Shown here: in pieces, positions 26,350 through 34,951 of the stretch
How the letters are laid out: each line of letters starts with the position of its first letter
Numbering within the stretch: the stretch's first letter is position 1
Notes under the pieces: generated by a model
The model's input: only the letters and a program-made list of their open reading frames with translations
Databases searched by the model: none
Told to the model about the DNA's origin: nothing
From: JAAYJS01 sp964346185
GTDB taxonomy: Bacteria > Bacillota > Clostridia > Eubacteriales > Eubacteriaceae
Assembly: GCA_964346185.1 (NCBI GenBank)
Contig: CAYFTR010000001.1
Span: 62,001-126,000, forward strand
Length of the DNA stretch: 64,000 bases
Reading direction: 5' to 3'
Position numbers and translations under genes: made by a program

Positions 26350-28466
26350 GGGGTCTCCTTCATATTTTCAATGAGCCGATTGTCTTCACACAGGGCTAAA
26401 TCCAGCTTACGTGTTTTATCTTTAAAAGATACCTCCGCAACCCTTCCTTTAATTTTTTTGATAACACCTGAGCCGAATTGTCTGTGCCTGATGGTTTCAC
26501 CGACTTGCCACGAACCTTTTAAACGATGTTGGCGTTGCTTGCCAAAGGAGGGCAAATGCTTTTTAAAATGTGAGAGGATTTTTTCAGGTTGCGATTTTAA
26601 CGAACGTTGAATGAATAAGGGAACTTTTTTTGTAAGTGCCGACTTGGTACTCAGCAGTTCCAACTCTTCTTTTGCCCGTGTCATTCCGACATAAAACAAT
26701 CGAGCTTCTTCTTCCAAAAGGTCGGGATTTTCTTCTTTTTCATCCAACGCCTTTTGAGAAGGAAATTCACCATCGGACAGGTCGATTAAAAAGACCTTTT
26801 CGTATTCCAAGCCCTTCGATGAGTGGATGGTCGACAGGATAACACCCCTACAGTTTTGCAATGTCGGATTTCTTTCTTCGATTTTTCCTTTTAAAATATC
26901 CAAACGATCTAAAAAATCCGCTACGGTATTTTCGTTTTCCGCTATGAGTCGAAGTACATCTATTTTTTTGCGGATGTTTTCATCCCAAATGCCCTTTTTA
27001 ACGCGAAACTCCAAATAGTCGGCATAGGCCAGTTCGTACAAAAAACAGTCGATGGCTTCTTTTGCCTTTAGTGTCGGAAATTTTTCAAAAATTTCTTGTC
27101 TTTCCTTCATTTTATCTTTAAGCCATGACGGTAGGGATATCAGGCTGTCTACCGTATCCCAGACAAAATCTCCAACCATATGATGATAGACCACCGCTTC
27201 GGCTTGCTCCTTGGACATTTTACACCCCATTTTAAAATATAATTGCCGAAAAGCGTCGAGATCTGTCGGGTCTTTTGCAAAGCGGTAAAACAGGTTAAAG
27301 TCCCTGATGATGTAATGGCTGAAAAATAAAGGTTGATGTTCTCTTGTTCGATAGGCTATTGCGTTTCTTTCGAATAAATCGATCAAGGGTATCGCGGATT
27401 CGTTATTCCGATAAAGAATGGCTATTTCTTTATTTTCGAATTGAACGGCATTAAGTAAATAACGGTATTGTGCTTTGTTATTTTTAAAAACATGGTGTTT
27501 CACCGGCAATCCAAGGGGCTTTACCCCTTTCATTTGTTTCGGATAGCGTTCCCGATTATAGGTAATAAAACGATTGGCTACCTCTATAATATGTTGGTTG
27601 CTCCGATAATTGGTTTCCATTAATAACACACGACCGCCCGGATACTGTTTCTTAAAGTTGAGCAAGGCTTTCGGATGTGCACCTCTAAAAGCGTAAATGC
27701 TTTGATCCTCATCACCGACCATAAACAACTGTTTGCTGTCCTTTGCCAATAAATTTAAAATTTTAAATTGCAGCTTCGATGTGTCCTGAGCTTCATCGAT
27801 ATGAATATAAGGGTATTGTTGTTGAAAAGATCGTAACAATCCCGGGTTTTCTATGAGGTAACGGTGTGCTAAAACCAACATATCGTCAAAATCCACAAAA
27901 TTATGTTGTTGTTTATATGCACAATACGCCTTGTAAATCGCATAAAAATTTATCTCTCCCAGGTCTATTTTTTTGATTTCCCCCTCGGAGAGCAGATTGT
28001 TCACCGCATAGGTTATGGTTGTTGCAATATCCGACAGGTCATTATCTGCGGTACCCCCCCTGACGGGGTACATTCTTTTGTAAAGTGCTTGCAACAACTT
28101 ACCGGAGTCGGCCAACACATGATGCGGTCTGCAATGGATATGCCTTTCGTACGTTCGGATCACCTTTAAGGCAAAGGCATGTATTGTGGAAAATTGGGGC
28201 ATGGAGCAGGTCCCCGACCCGAACATGTTTGTGTAACGTTTTTCCAACTCCCGTGCACCGGCTTTGGAAAAGGTTAAGGTTAAAATTCGGTTCGGCGATA
28301 TACGGTGCACCTTAATCATATAAGCGATGCGACATAATATAACCGTTGTTTTACCGCTCCCGGGTACCGCCAACAATAAAGTTGCACCTTCGGTCCTTGC
28401 CACCGCTTCACTTTGTTGGTCGTTGAGAGTGATACCGTATTTTTTTGTAAAATTACTTACGTCCAT
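26346..28466 (-). CDS. UvrD/PcrA-type 3'-5' DNA helicase (SF1)
   Basis: 706 residues from the ATG at 28466, which has AAGGTG 7 bases upstream; a GTG at 28475 is possible. Motif I AVPGSGKTT (about 35-43), Ia LTLTFSKAGARELE, II HIDEAQDTSKLQF, III MVGDEDQSIYAFRGA, IV METNYRSN, V STIHSSKGLEY, VI EEARLFYVGMTRA. The C terminus has a PcrA/UvrD Tudor-like module (VGETIRHRQFGSGVIKKIKG). Acts in DNA repair or replication restart. Its 3' partner is the Memo-AMMECR1 fusion. It is a member of the family but shorter and divergent from PcrA, so it may be an additional paralogue. Confidence 0.9.
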   Translation of the reverse strand: MDVSNFTKKYGITLNDQQSEAVARTEGATLLLAVPGSGKTTVILCRIAYMIKVHRISPNRILTLTFSKAGARELEKRYTNMFGSGTCSMPQFSTIHAFALKVIRTYERHIHCRPHHVLADSGKLLQALYKRMYPVRGGTADNDLSDIATTITYAVNNLLSEGEIKKIDLGEINFYAIYKAYCAYKQQHNFVDFDDMLVLAHRYLIENPGLLRSFQQQYPYIHIDEAQDTSKLQFKILNLLAKDSKQLFMVGDEDQSIYAFRGAHPKALLNFKKQYPGGRVLLMETNYRSNQHIIEVANRFITYNRERYPKQMKGVKPLGLPVKHHVFKNNKAQYRYLLNAVQFENKEIAILYRNNESAIPLIDLFERNAIAYRTREHQPLFFSHYIIRDFNLFYRFAKDPTDLDAFRQLYFKMGCKMSKEQAEAVVYHHMVGDFVWDTVDSLISLPSWLKDKMKERQEIFEKFPTLKAKEAIDCFLYELAYADYLEFRVKKGIWDENIRKKIDVLRLIAENENTVADFLDRLDILKGKIEERNPTLQNCRGVILSTIHSSKGLEYEKVFLIDLSDGEFPSQKALDEKEENPDLLEEEARLFYVGMTRAKEELELLSTKSALTKKVPLFIQRSLKSQPEKILSHFKKHLPSFGKQRQHRLKGSWQVGETIRHRQFGSGVIKKIKGRVAEVSFKDKTRKLDLALCEDNRLIENMKETP

Positions 28467-28876
28467 TTGCCACACCTTGTTTCTTTTAAGACCATCATAT
28501 CAGAGGAGTTGGTATTTTTCATCTTTATAAAGAATAATAAAATCTTGTAATGAATTACAGCATGCGATTTTGATATAAAGTTCTTATTGATTAAAATATA
28601 CAATCTTTCTCTAATGTCTTTTTCCAATCTAATTTCTATTTATAAACTTTGGATCTAAGCTTGCGTAACAGATATATAATTGAACCCCTTATACAAAATA
28701 AGAACCACCAGTTGAACTGGTGGTTTTATCATGCCATTCGGTGCTAATAAATTACCTTTGAACTAAATTATATGTCACTTTGAAAGGCAATGTTATTCAA
28801 ACAAGTAATTTCACTTTGCCTGGTATCGTGACTAATAATAAATATAAATGAAATTTTTCTACTCTAACAGCCTTTA
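28467..28876. other. Gene-free spacer between the helicase and the decayed corrinoid operon
   Basis: About 410 AT-rich bases. It holds the helicase upstream region, a strong palindromic hairpin at 28703-28725 and the frayed end of the MeTr remnant. I see no other open frame with coding character and no tRNA-like fold. Confidence 0.6.
28697..28725 (-). terminator. Palindromic hairpin, probable terminator of the corrinoid operon
   Basis: AACCACCAGTT (28703-28713) and AACTGGTGGTT (28715-28725) form an 11-bp stem with a single-base loop. On the minus strand it is followed by a T-rich stretch (CTTATTTTG), which suits the end of the minus-strand operon about 150 bp upstream. Similar hairpins bound IS200/IS605 elements, but no transposase is found next to it. 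Confidence 0.55.
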
Positions 28877-29588
28877 TTATAAAACTTTAAGATAGTTCTT
28901 ACTATTTTTATCTTTATCTATATAGCAACTCTGCACACTAAGTGCCTAATAAGGCTGATTCATTTAACTGCGTTTCGTTAAGTCATAAGAAACATTATTA
29001 AGTCCACACATAGAATGGACTTTAGCAAACTCTTTCTTAATTCCAGCAATAGTACGTTTCCAATTTTAGTGTTAGATGATACTGGTTGAATTAATAGGTC
29101 GACATAAATGTTTTCTATAAACCCATTATCCAACATTTCTTTTTTATTTTTGTACCAATATCAATTCGTACTTTTGTATTATCAGATATTCCATGTTCGT
29201 CATCAATAATCAATGCAATAATTCCCGCATTGTACTGTTTTTAACTTAAGGTAAGATTTAGTCAAACCAAGCTTCTTTCATATGTAATGGAATTAATCAA
29301 CAGGTGTTTGATTTGATTGTATAAACGCAAACCTAATTCTAAAACCTCATGATTAGGGCTGTCTGTACAAATAGGTAGTTCAACAGCATTTTGCATCGTT
29401 TTCATTAATCATATTATACTTTCTTTTTCTTCATTTCCATCTAAAAAGCTGGCACAATTTACATCAATATAATCAGTACCCATTTTGCCTGATTAATTTT
29501 AAATTTTAATGAATTTTCCATCTCTATTTCTAATTGCTTCACCGATGCCCTTTAACGACGAATTTATTTTCTCTCCGACAATAATCAT
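28877..29588 (-). pseudogene. Methyltetrahydrofolate:corrinoid protein methyltransferase (MeTr/MtvA-like), heavily decayed
   Basis: Translating all three minus frames recovers a colinear MeTr protein of the AcsE/MtrH-related pterin-binding family: MIIVGEKINSSLKGIGEAIRN (split below 20 residues as MIIVGEKINSSLKG then IGEAIRNRDGKFIK), QAKMGTDYIDVNCASFLD, NAVELPICTDSPNHEVLELG, LINSITYE, YNAGIIALIIDDEHGISDNT, KMLDNGFIENIYVDLLIQPV (frames joined), AGIKKEFAKVHSMCGLNNVS, and a C-terminal SKNYLKVL. At least four frame changes and several stops separate the blocks, and the segment before the C terminus is largely deleted. It would have moved the corrinoid-bound methyl group to tetrahydrofolate. It starts 7 bp after the corrinoid gene. 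Confidence 0.82.
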
Positions 29589-29595
29589 CTCATCT

Positions 29596-30231
29596 TCATT
29601 GTTTAAGAATCTCTCTTGCTTTTTGTGCTGCTGTTGCTGCGTCTTCAGCAAATCCATCTGCACCGATTTTATCTGCCAATTCCTGTGTGACAGGCGCACC
29701 TCTAATCATTACTTTAACTTTGTCTCTTATGTTTGCTTTTTTAAGCGAGTTTATAACAATTTCAAGTTCTCCAATTGTCGTCGTTAATAACGCACTCAAT
29801 GCTAATATATTTGGTTCATATTTTTTTACTGCTTCAACAAATTTAGCTTCAGAAACATCAATTCCAATATCTATGACCTCAAAACCCGCACCGGTAAACA
29901 TCATTCCCACTAAATTTTTTCCAATATCATGAATATCGTGTTTCACTGTTCCCAAAACAATTTTTCCGATAGGTTTAACACCTTTTTCTTACAATATAGG
30001 CTTCAATATATCCACACCTATTTTCATTGTACTGGCTGACACAAGAACTTCAGGAGTAAAAATTTCATCTTGTTTCCATAATTCACCAACCAAAGCCATA
30101 GTATCTATTAGTCCTTTATTTAATATATCTGAAATATCAACATTTTCTTCTATCGCCTTCAATACAGATTTTCGAATAGCTTCTTCATCACCATCAAGAA
30201 TATTCTGCTTAATCATCTCCAATGAACTCAT
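29596..30231 (-). pseudogene. Corrinoid protein (MtaC/MtvC-like) interrupted by TAA
   Basis: A 211-codon corrinoid protein with a single in-frame TAA at codon 81 (29989-29991), exactly at the linker between the helical cap (codons 1-80, ending MKIGVDILKPIL) and the B12-binding domain. After the stop the frame continues EKGVKPIGKIVLGTVKHDIHDIGKN, where H101 is the cobalt ligand, then SALLTTTIGELEIVI and ADKIGADGFAEDA to a normal end. A CAA (Gln) to TAA change would explain it. RNA reinitiation could in principle give two separate domains, but no ribosome site precedes the second part. AAGGAG before the ATG at 30231 overlaps the stop of the desulfurase gene. Confidence 0.85.
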
Positions 30232-30240
30232 ATTTACTCC

Positions 30241-31368
30241 TTAAAATTCTCTCAATCTTTTTATTTCCATATTCAATGTTTTTGCTGCGATTTCTACTTC
30301 TTTAATTGTATTATATTTTCCGAAAGAAAAGCGCAAACTTCCATTCTCATACTCTTTTCCAACATTCCCTGCCTGGATAACGTGGGAAGCCTCTAATCGA
30401 TCACTATTGCAAGCTGATCCCATAGATGCTAAAATTCCTTTTCGAGACAAAAGCTGTAATAAGGTTTCGCTACTTAAGTCTTTGATACTGATACTTAAAA
30501 TTCCTGGCACACTATCTTCTTCACAGTTGACTATTATGTTATCTTTATGCACGATTTTCAAAAAACTATTTCTTAATTTTATTAAATGCTTTCGATATTT
30601 ATCTTTTTCTTTTTTTAATTTTTTACATGCTAAGCCAAAACCTACAATACCGGCAACATTTTCAGTTCCCGCTCTCATTTGTTTTTCCTGTCCACCCCCA
30701 CTGATAAGTTCTATTACGTGTACCCCTTTTTTTACATATAGGGCACCGATCCCTTTGGGGCCATAAATTTTATGTGCTGAGATACTGTAAAAATCAACAT
30801 CCAATGTTTTTACATTAATATATTCTGTACCAATAGCTTGGACACCGTCTGAATGTATCAAAATTCCCTTTCTTTTTGCAATTTGAGATAAATCATATAT
30901 AGGTTCAATTGCTCCAACTTCATTATTTACCGTCATAACAGAGGCAAGTATTGTTTCTTCGGATATTGCGTTTTCAAAGTCTAATAGTTTTACTTTAAAA
31001 TCTTTATCCACTGGCAAAATTGTTACTTCAAAACCCATTCTTTTTAGCCATTTAAAACTATTTAATACACAATGGTGCTCAATTGCTGTAGTAATAAGAT
31101 GATTTCCTCTTTTTTTTAAAGCTAGAGCACAACCTTTAATAGCCATATTTACAGATTCTGTCCCTGAAGATGTAAATATAATTTCCGAAGGATCAGCACC
31201 CTATAAATCGGCAACTTGGCTTCGAGCAGTTTCTATCGCTTTCTTGACTTCTTTTGCTTTAGGGTATATTGCCGATAGATTATAGTAGTCTTTTGCAAGA
31301 TATTTTTTCATCGTCTCAAGAACCTCTTCATCTATTGGGGTTGTTGCACTGTTATCTAGATATATCAT
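30241..31368 (-). pseudogene. NifS/IscS-like cysteine desulfurase interrupted by TAG
   Basis: 375-codon PLP class V aminotransferase-like cysteine desulfurase. It begins MIYLDNSATTPIDEEVLETM and reads to QVADL, then TAG at codon 56 (31201-31203), then GADPSEIIFTSSGTESVN. The PLP lysine is in SAHKIYGPKG and the catalytic cysteine loop is GSACNS, so everything downstream is intact. The stop replaces a residue that is normally hydrophobic (TTG to TAG would do it). The start overlaps the preceding small gene by 4 bp. An internal ATG at 31146 opens the long remainder but would lack part of the substrate and PLP site. Its link to a corrinoid operon is unusual; Fe-S assembly for a corrinoid-reactivating protein is one possibility. 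Confidence 0.85.
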
Positions 31369-31682
31369 TTCTCTTTTCCTCTTTCCTTCAATTTCTCTAG
31401 ATATTCTGATATTTCTTTTACCATCTTCTTTTCCCCAATATGGTTAATAAAAGGTTTACCGCTGACAATATATACACTACCATCTTTACAGAGCGGCATC
31501 ATTTGCACCAAAACATGTATTCCTTTTAAATTCACTTCCGGTGATTCCCAGACATTTTGAATAGTCGTGTTGACGATAATACCTTTTTTTGCTGCTGCTT
31601 CTCTTATAAGTTCCGCACCCCTTAACATGGTCGTTCCACACAGACCTCCAACGAAATGAACTCTTAATGTTGCGGTCATCAT
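31365..31682 (-). CDS. Small PTS IIB-like protein
   Basis: 105 residues. The N-terminal beta strand and loop VHFVGGLCGTTMLRGAEL (about 8-25) followed by IREAAAKKGI resembles the phosphocysteine loop of galactitol-type IIB domains (CGTGxxTS), and the remainder alternates strands and helices as in that fold. It lies between the UroD-family and desulfurase genes, starting right at the UroD stop (no gap) and overlapping the desulfurase start by 4 bp. The operon already has an ordinary IIB gene, so this is a second copy or a derived protein. The loop is less canonical than in the other IIB; assignment is tentative. Confidence 0.5.
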   Translation of the reverse strand: MMTATLRVHFVGGLCGTTMLRGAELIREAAAKKGIIVNTTIQNVWESPEVNLKGIHVLVQMMPLCKDGSVYIVSGKPFINHIGEKKMVKEISEYLEKLKERGKEK

Positions 31683-32819
31683 TTATAATCGGATCGGGTA
31701 TTGTCCGTATTTTTGAGCCAGTTTAAATAATAATATTAAATTAGAAACCGGTACATCTGGCTGTACTACGTTAGCAGGTGAAAGAATAAATCCTCCGCCT
31801 GGAGCTAAATCTCTAATTCTTTCTTTAACTTCTTCTTCTACAACTTCAGGAGGACCTGCTAATTTTTGCTGAAGATCTATACCACCAAAAAAAATGATGT
31901 CTTTACCAAAATCTCTTTTTAGTTCGGCCGTATTCATACCTTTTGCCAATGGTTGTACCGGATTAAAAACTTCAATTCCCGCTTTCATCATATTAGGTAT
32001 TATTTTACGTATAGCACCGCAACAGTGTTGGAAAATTTTGGCCTGTGGTGCCTTAGACTTTATAAAAGCATTTAATTCCTTTCGGTAGGGCAACATAAAT
32101 TCATGATACATTTTAGGAGAAAAAAACGGTGCATTCTGATGTGCTAAATCGTCTTGTGTTTCAACAATATCTACATAAGGACCAGCCGTGCTTAATAAAA
32201 CATCGTAAAACGCTAATAGAACATCCAATATTTTACCCATTAATTTATGAGCTAACTTTTTTGCATGAACCATGTCCATCATGAATCTGTCGTATCCTCT
32301 AAGAAAGCAAGCCATATCAAAAAATCCTCTAGCTGGCGAACGTGTAGATATACTATAATTAGAATTAAAGTAGTAATCTTCTACTGTTTCTTTTAATTCT
32401 CGATTGCGATTTCCTTCATATGGATTGGGCCAATTATAACTGTCTAAATCAATTAAAGAAGCGGAAGCTAGAGGTGTACCTATCCATTCATTAAATTGTC
32501 CCACTTTAATAGTAGTTACTCCCCACTCATTTTTTACACCTCCGTTGGGCAAGACTTCGCCTTGAAAATTTTGGTTTCCCTTTAAAAAAACATGACGAAA
32601 ATCTCCACCTAAATGATCAAAAATTCTCGGGTCATAAATATTATCACCGTGACCACTTCTAAAAGGTTCTATATCACCTTCTATTTTAAAATACTCTTTC
32701 AGTTGAAAGTAAACCAAGTCATTAACACTAGCACCTGTTGCACCGATGCAAATCGGCACCCGGTCCGGTTCTTCGTGGTTTAAAGTCTTTCTAACTCTCT
32801 CTCTTGATGTTAATGTCAT
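31683..32819 (-). CDS. Uroporphyrinogen decarboxylase-family methyltransferase (MtvB/MtaA-like)
   Basis: 378 residues from the ATG at 32819, which follows AAAGGAAG; the longer frame to 32861 lacks support. UroD/URO-D family: SRERVRKTLNHEEPDRVPI at the start, an internal STRSPARGFFDMACFLRGYD, VDIVETQDDLAHQNAPFFSP and IFQHCCGAIRKIIPNM, where His-Cys-Cys is a plausible zinc-thiolate site as in corrinoid methyltransferases MtaA/MtbA. Haem UroD is unlikely because of these cysteines and of the corrinoid and MeTr genes downstream. In acetogens, UroD-fold enzymes (MtvB) demethylate methoxylated compounds onto a corrinoid protein. It is intact. It overlaps the end of the upstream PTS IIA frame by 29 bp. 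Confidence 0.8.
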   Translation of the reverse strand: MTLTSRERVRKTLNHEEPDRVPICIGATGASVNDLVYFQLKEYFKIEGDIEPFRSGHGDNIYDPRIFDHLGGDFRHVFLKGNQNFQGEVLPNGGVKNEWGVTTIKVGQFNEWIGTPLASASLIDLDSYNWPNPYEGNRNRELKETVEDYYFNSNYSISTRSPARGFFDMACFLRGYDRFMMDMVHAKKLAHKLMGKILDVLLAFYDVLLSTAGPYVDIVETQDDLAHQNAPFFSPKMYHEFMLPYRKELNAFIKSKAPQAKIFQHCCGAIRKIIPNMMKAGIEVFNPVQPLAKGMNTAELKRDFGKDIIFFGGIDLQQKLAGPPEVVEEEVKERIRDLAPGGGFILSPANVVQPDVPVSNLILLFKLAQKYGQYPIRL

Positions 32820-33287
32820 AATTATCTTCCTTTTTTTCTTTAAGCTCAGCCAATTTTTCAATTAACATTTCTTTATTTTTTACCTCTGCAATTTCAGACA
32901 AAAGTGACTCTGAAGAAAAAATTTCCATAAGTTTGCTTAGATCATTGATATGATCTTCCGGATTTTTGTTTGCTAATAAAAATATCAGTTTCACCGGTAC
33001 CTGCTCTGCATTGTTGCCATATTTGTAAATTTTACAGATTTTTCCAAAAACACTAACCCAACATCTGATTGGAGTACATGTCCTGAATTAGCATGTGGAA
33101 TTGCAATCCCGATCGGAACTGTTGGAAGCCCTGTCGGATATTTGTTTTCTCTATTCATAACATCTGAAAAATATTCCCGATTTACACTTCCGTTTTCAAC
33201 CATTTTTTCAACAATCGCCTTTATCGCTTCTTCTTTTGTTGGAATATTTAAATTAAATAAGATATTTTCTTCTCGAAATACCATCAT
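32791..33287 (-). pseudogene. PTS galactitol/fructose-type EIIA, frameshifted
   Basis: Adding one base gives a 165-residue EIIA of the mannitol/fructose/galactitol group. It starts MMVFREENILFNLNIPTKEE, has the phosphorylation histidine in GIAIPHANSGHV (about residue 65) and reads to KFTNM. There ATGGCAAC (CC at 33017-33018 on plus) needs a third G to continue as GNNAEQVPVKLIFLLANKNP; as it stands the frame ends ten codons later. The remaining C-terminal part (HINDLSKLMEIF...) is open to 32791. Phosphohistidine is kept, but the truncated product would lack the last third. Lies 17 bp after the IIC gene. Confidence 0.82.
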
Positions 33288-33304
33288 TCTTAACCTTCTG
33301 CTAC

Positions 33305-34567
33305 TTATTTCACAAATAAACTAAATACTTTTGTAATAATATATCCTAACGGATCTCCACCCATATCGAAGCTGGAAACAAGTCCGTTTGAGGCGTCATG
33401 TAACCCTAAATTAGACATTGCAGATGTATGAAGTTCTGCCATTGAAGTTGCAATTAAAAAAACGGGCACCATCCATATCATAATAAATAAAAACATTCTA
33501 AAAACATTGCCTTTTAGATATGGTGCTATGGCACCACACCAATAAGGAACAACTGCTAAGCTGGCTATAGCGAGCATCTGATTGCCGGGTAGAACCATTG
33601 CTAATAAAATCGAACAAGGAAATATCAACAAAGTTGTCGCCATAACTGACGGATTTCCAACTAATGCGGCGCAATCGACAGCAATGTAAACTTCGCGATC
33701 TTCAAATTTTTCTTGAACAAATTCAGTTACAGCATTAGCAATGGGGATAACACCTTCACAAAGTACCGAAACGGTTTTGGGGAAAAATACCATTAACACA
33801 CCGACTTGAATACCCAGATTTAATATGTCTCCGTATGGCATTTTTGCAACAATACCAATAAACATTCCAATTAGAACTCCCATTACACCGATTACACCAA
33901 ATACACCCATTTTATTCTTTATCGATTGAGGAGAAGCATTGATATCTCTTATTCCCGGTATTTTCTCTATTAATAAATTAAACGGTTTTGCAAATAACCC
34001 TAGTAAAGTAACGGCACATGGAACGGATATACCTGGCAATCCGTTAAACTCCTGATAATTTTTTGCAGTATAGTCAGCAATAAACGACCCAATTGTTAAA
34101 TAAATCGTAGCAGCTGCAACACCCAGGAATACATTACCATCTGTTAAACCCCATACAAAAGCACCAACTACTTGACCATGCCAGATACTCCATACATCTG
34201 TCCACATCATTTTTACAATCTTTAACATTACCAGTATTATATTCACTGCAAAAACCGAAAAAAATGTAAATGCTAGTCCAGGCCATGCAAAAGCCAAAAC
34301 TGCTGATCCCCAACCCACATCTGTGACCGCCATAGATTTGTTAAAGTTCTGTGAGAAGATTTGCAGCGCAGGTGTTATAACTGCAATAGCATTATTTACT
34401 ATGACAAAAAGACCTGCTAATCCAATTCCTGTATATAATCCTCCACGTAAACTTCTTTTGAATCCCGCTTGAAATATAAGACCTAAAAAGAAAATAACTA
34501 TGGACACTAATATAGGACCAACTAAATTCCCTAATAAAACTGATACGGCAGTTGACATATTTTCCAT
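33305..34567 (-). CDS. PTS galactitol-type EIIC permease
   Basis: 420-residue integral membrane protein with about ten hydrophobic segments. GatC-type features are GFKRSLRGGLYTGIGLAGLF near residue 33, TDVGWGSAVLAFAWPGLAF, MWTDVWSIWHGQVVGA and the C-terminal ELHTSAMSNLGL. It transports and, with IIB and IIA, phosphorylates a polyol or sugar; the true substrate cannot be told from sequence. AGAGGAG precedes the ATG. It is intact although IIA next to it is broken. Confidence 0.9.
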   Translation of the reverse strand: MENMSTAVSVLLGNLVGPILVSIVIFFLGLIFQAGFKRSLRGGLYTGIGLAGLFVIVNNAIAVITPALQIFSQNFNKSMAVTDVGWGSAVLAFAWPGLAFTFFSVFAVNIILVMLKIVKMMWTDVWSIWHGQVVGAFVWGLTDGNVFLGVAAATIYLTIGSFIADYTAKNYQEFNGLPGISVPCAVTLLGLFAKPFNLLIEKIPGIRDINASPQSIKNKMGVFGVIGVMGVLIGMFIGIVAKMPYGDILNLGIQVGVLMVFFPKTVSVLCEGVIPIANAVTEFVQEKFEDREVYIAVDCAALVGNPSVMATTLLIFPCSILLAMVLPGNQMLAIASLAVVPYWCGAIAPYLKGNVFRMFLFIMIWMVPVFLIATSMAELHTSAMSNLGLHDASNGLVSSFDMGGDPLGYIITKVFSLFVK

Positions 34568-34649
34568 TTTTTTCTCCTCTTTATTTTTAAATTCGCATCA
34601 TTAGCACTTCATGTAGAAATTTTAGTTTATTCTATATAGATATTTTTCA

Positions 34650-34937
34650 TCATCTTAATAATTTTTTTGTTGTTTCTTCTTTCTTTTTCTTACCTCCTAT
34701 AATGTAATCAATTCCCTGTACAGATGGTGCCCCAAAACTTTCATCTATGGAAGTCATCCAGCAAACAACCATATTTTCTCTTCCTTTATACGGATCTAAA
34801 TCACTGATCATACAGTGTTTAACTTCATAATCTGTCACACCCAGTTTGCCCAAGTACTCCGTAATCGTCATTTCTGCATTGACAGATGTATTAATTCCAG
34901 CACCACACACACATAAAACCAGTTTTTTCTCTGACAA
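34650..34937 (-). CDS. PTS galactitol-type EIIB
   Basis: About 95 residues. The TTG at 34937 is chosen because AAAGGAGG lies 8 bases before it; the first in-frame ATG (34979) would overlap the aldolase gene by 28 bp and add a non-family extension. The phosphocysteine loop is VLCVCGAGINTSVNAEM near the N terminus, the signature of GatB-type IIB. It transfers the phosphoryl group from EIIA to the incoming substrate. It lies between the aldolase and the IIC gene. Confidence 0.85.
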   Translation of the reverse strand: MSEKKLVLCVCGAGINTSVNAEMTITEYLGKLGVTDYEVKHCMISDLDPYKGRENMVVCWMTSIDESFGAPSVQGIDYIIGGKKKKEETTKKLLR

Positions 34938-34951
34938 TTTCTTATCCTCCT

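Noticed and set aside
28877..29588. Decayed TnpB/IS200-IS605 element, suggested by the strong hairpin at 28703-28725 and broken frames
   Set aside because: The protein fragments fit MeTr in order (PICTDSPN, YVDLLIQPVS, CGLNNVS), while nothing fits a transposase; the hairpin fits better as operon terminator.
30241..31368. TAG as pyrrolysine because of the corrinoid methyltransferase setting
   Set aside because: TAG falls in a cysteine desulfurase and an FMN reductase, not in an MttB-type methyltransferase, and TAG is an ordinary stop in the NusG_II, GntR and binding-protein genes.
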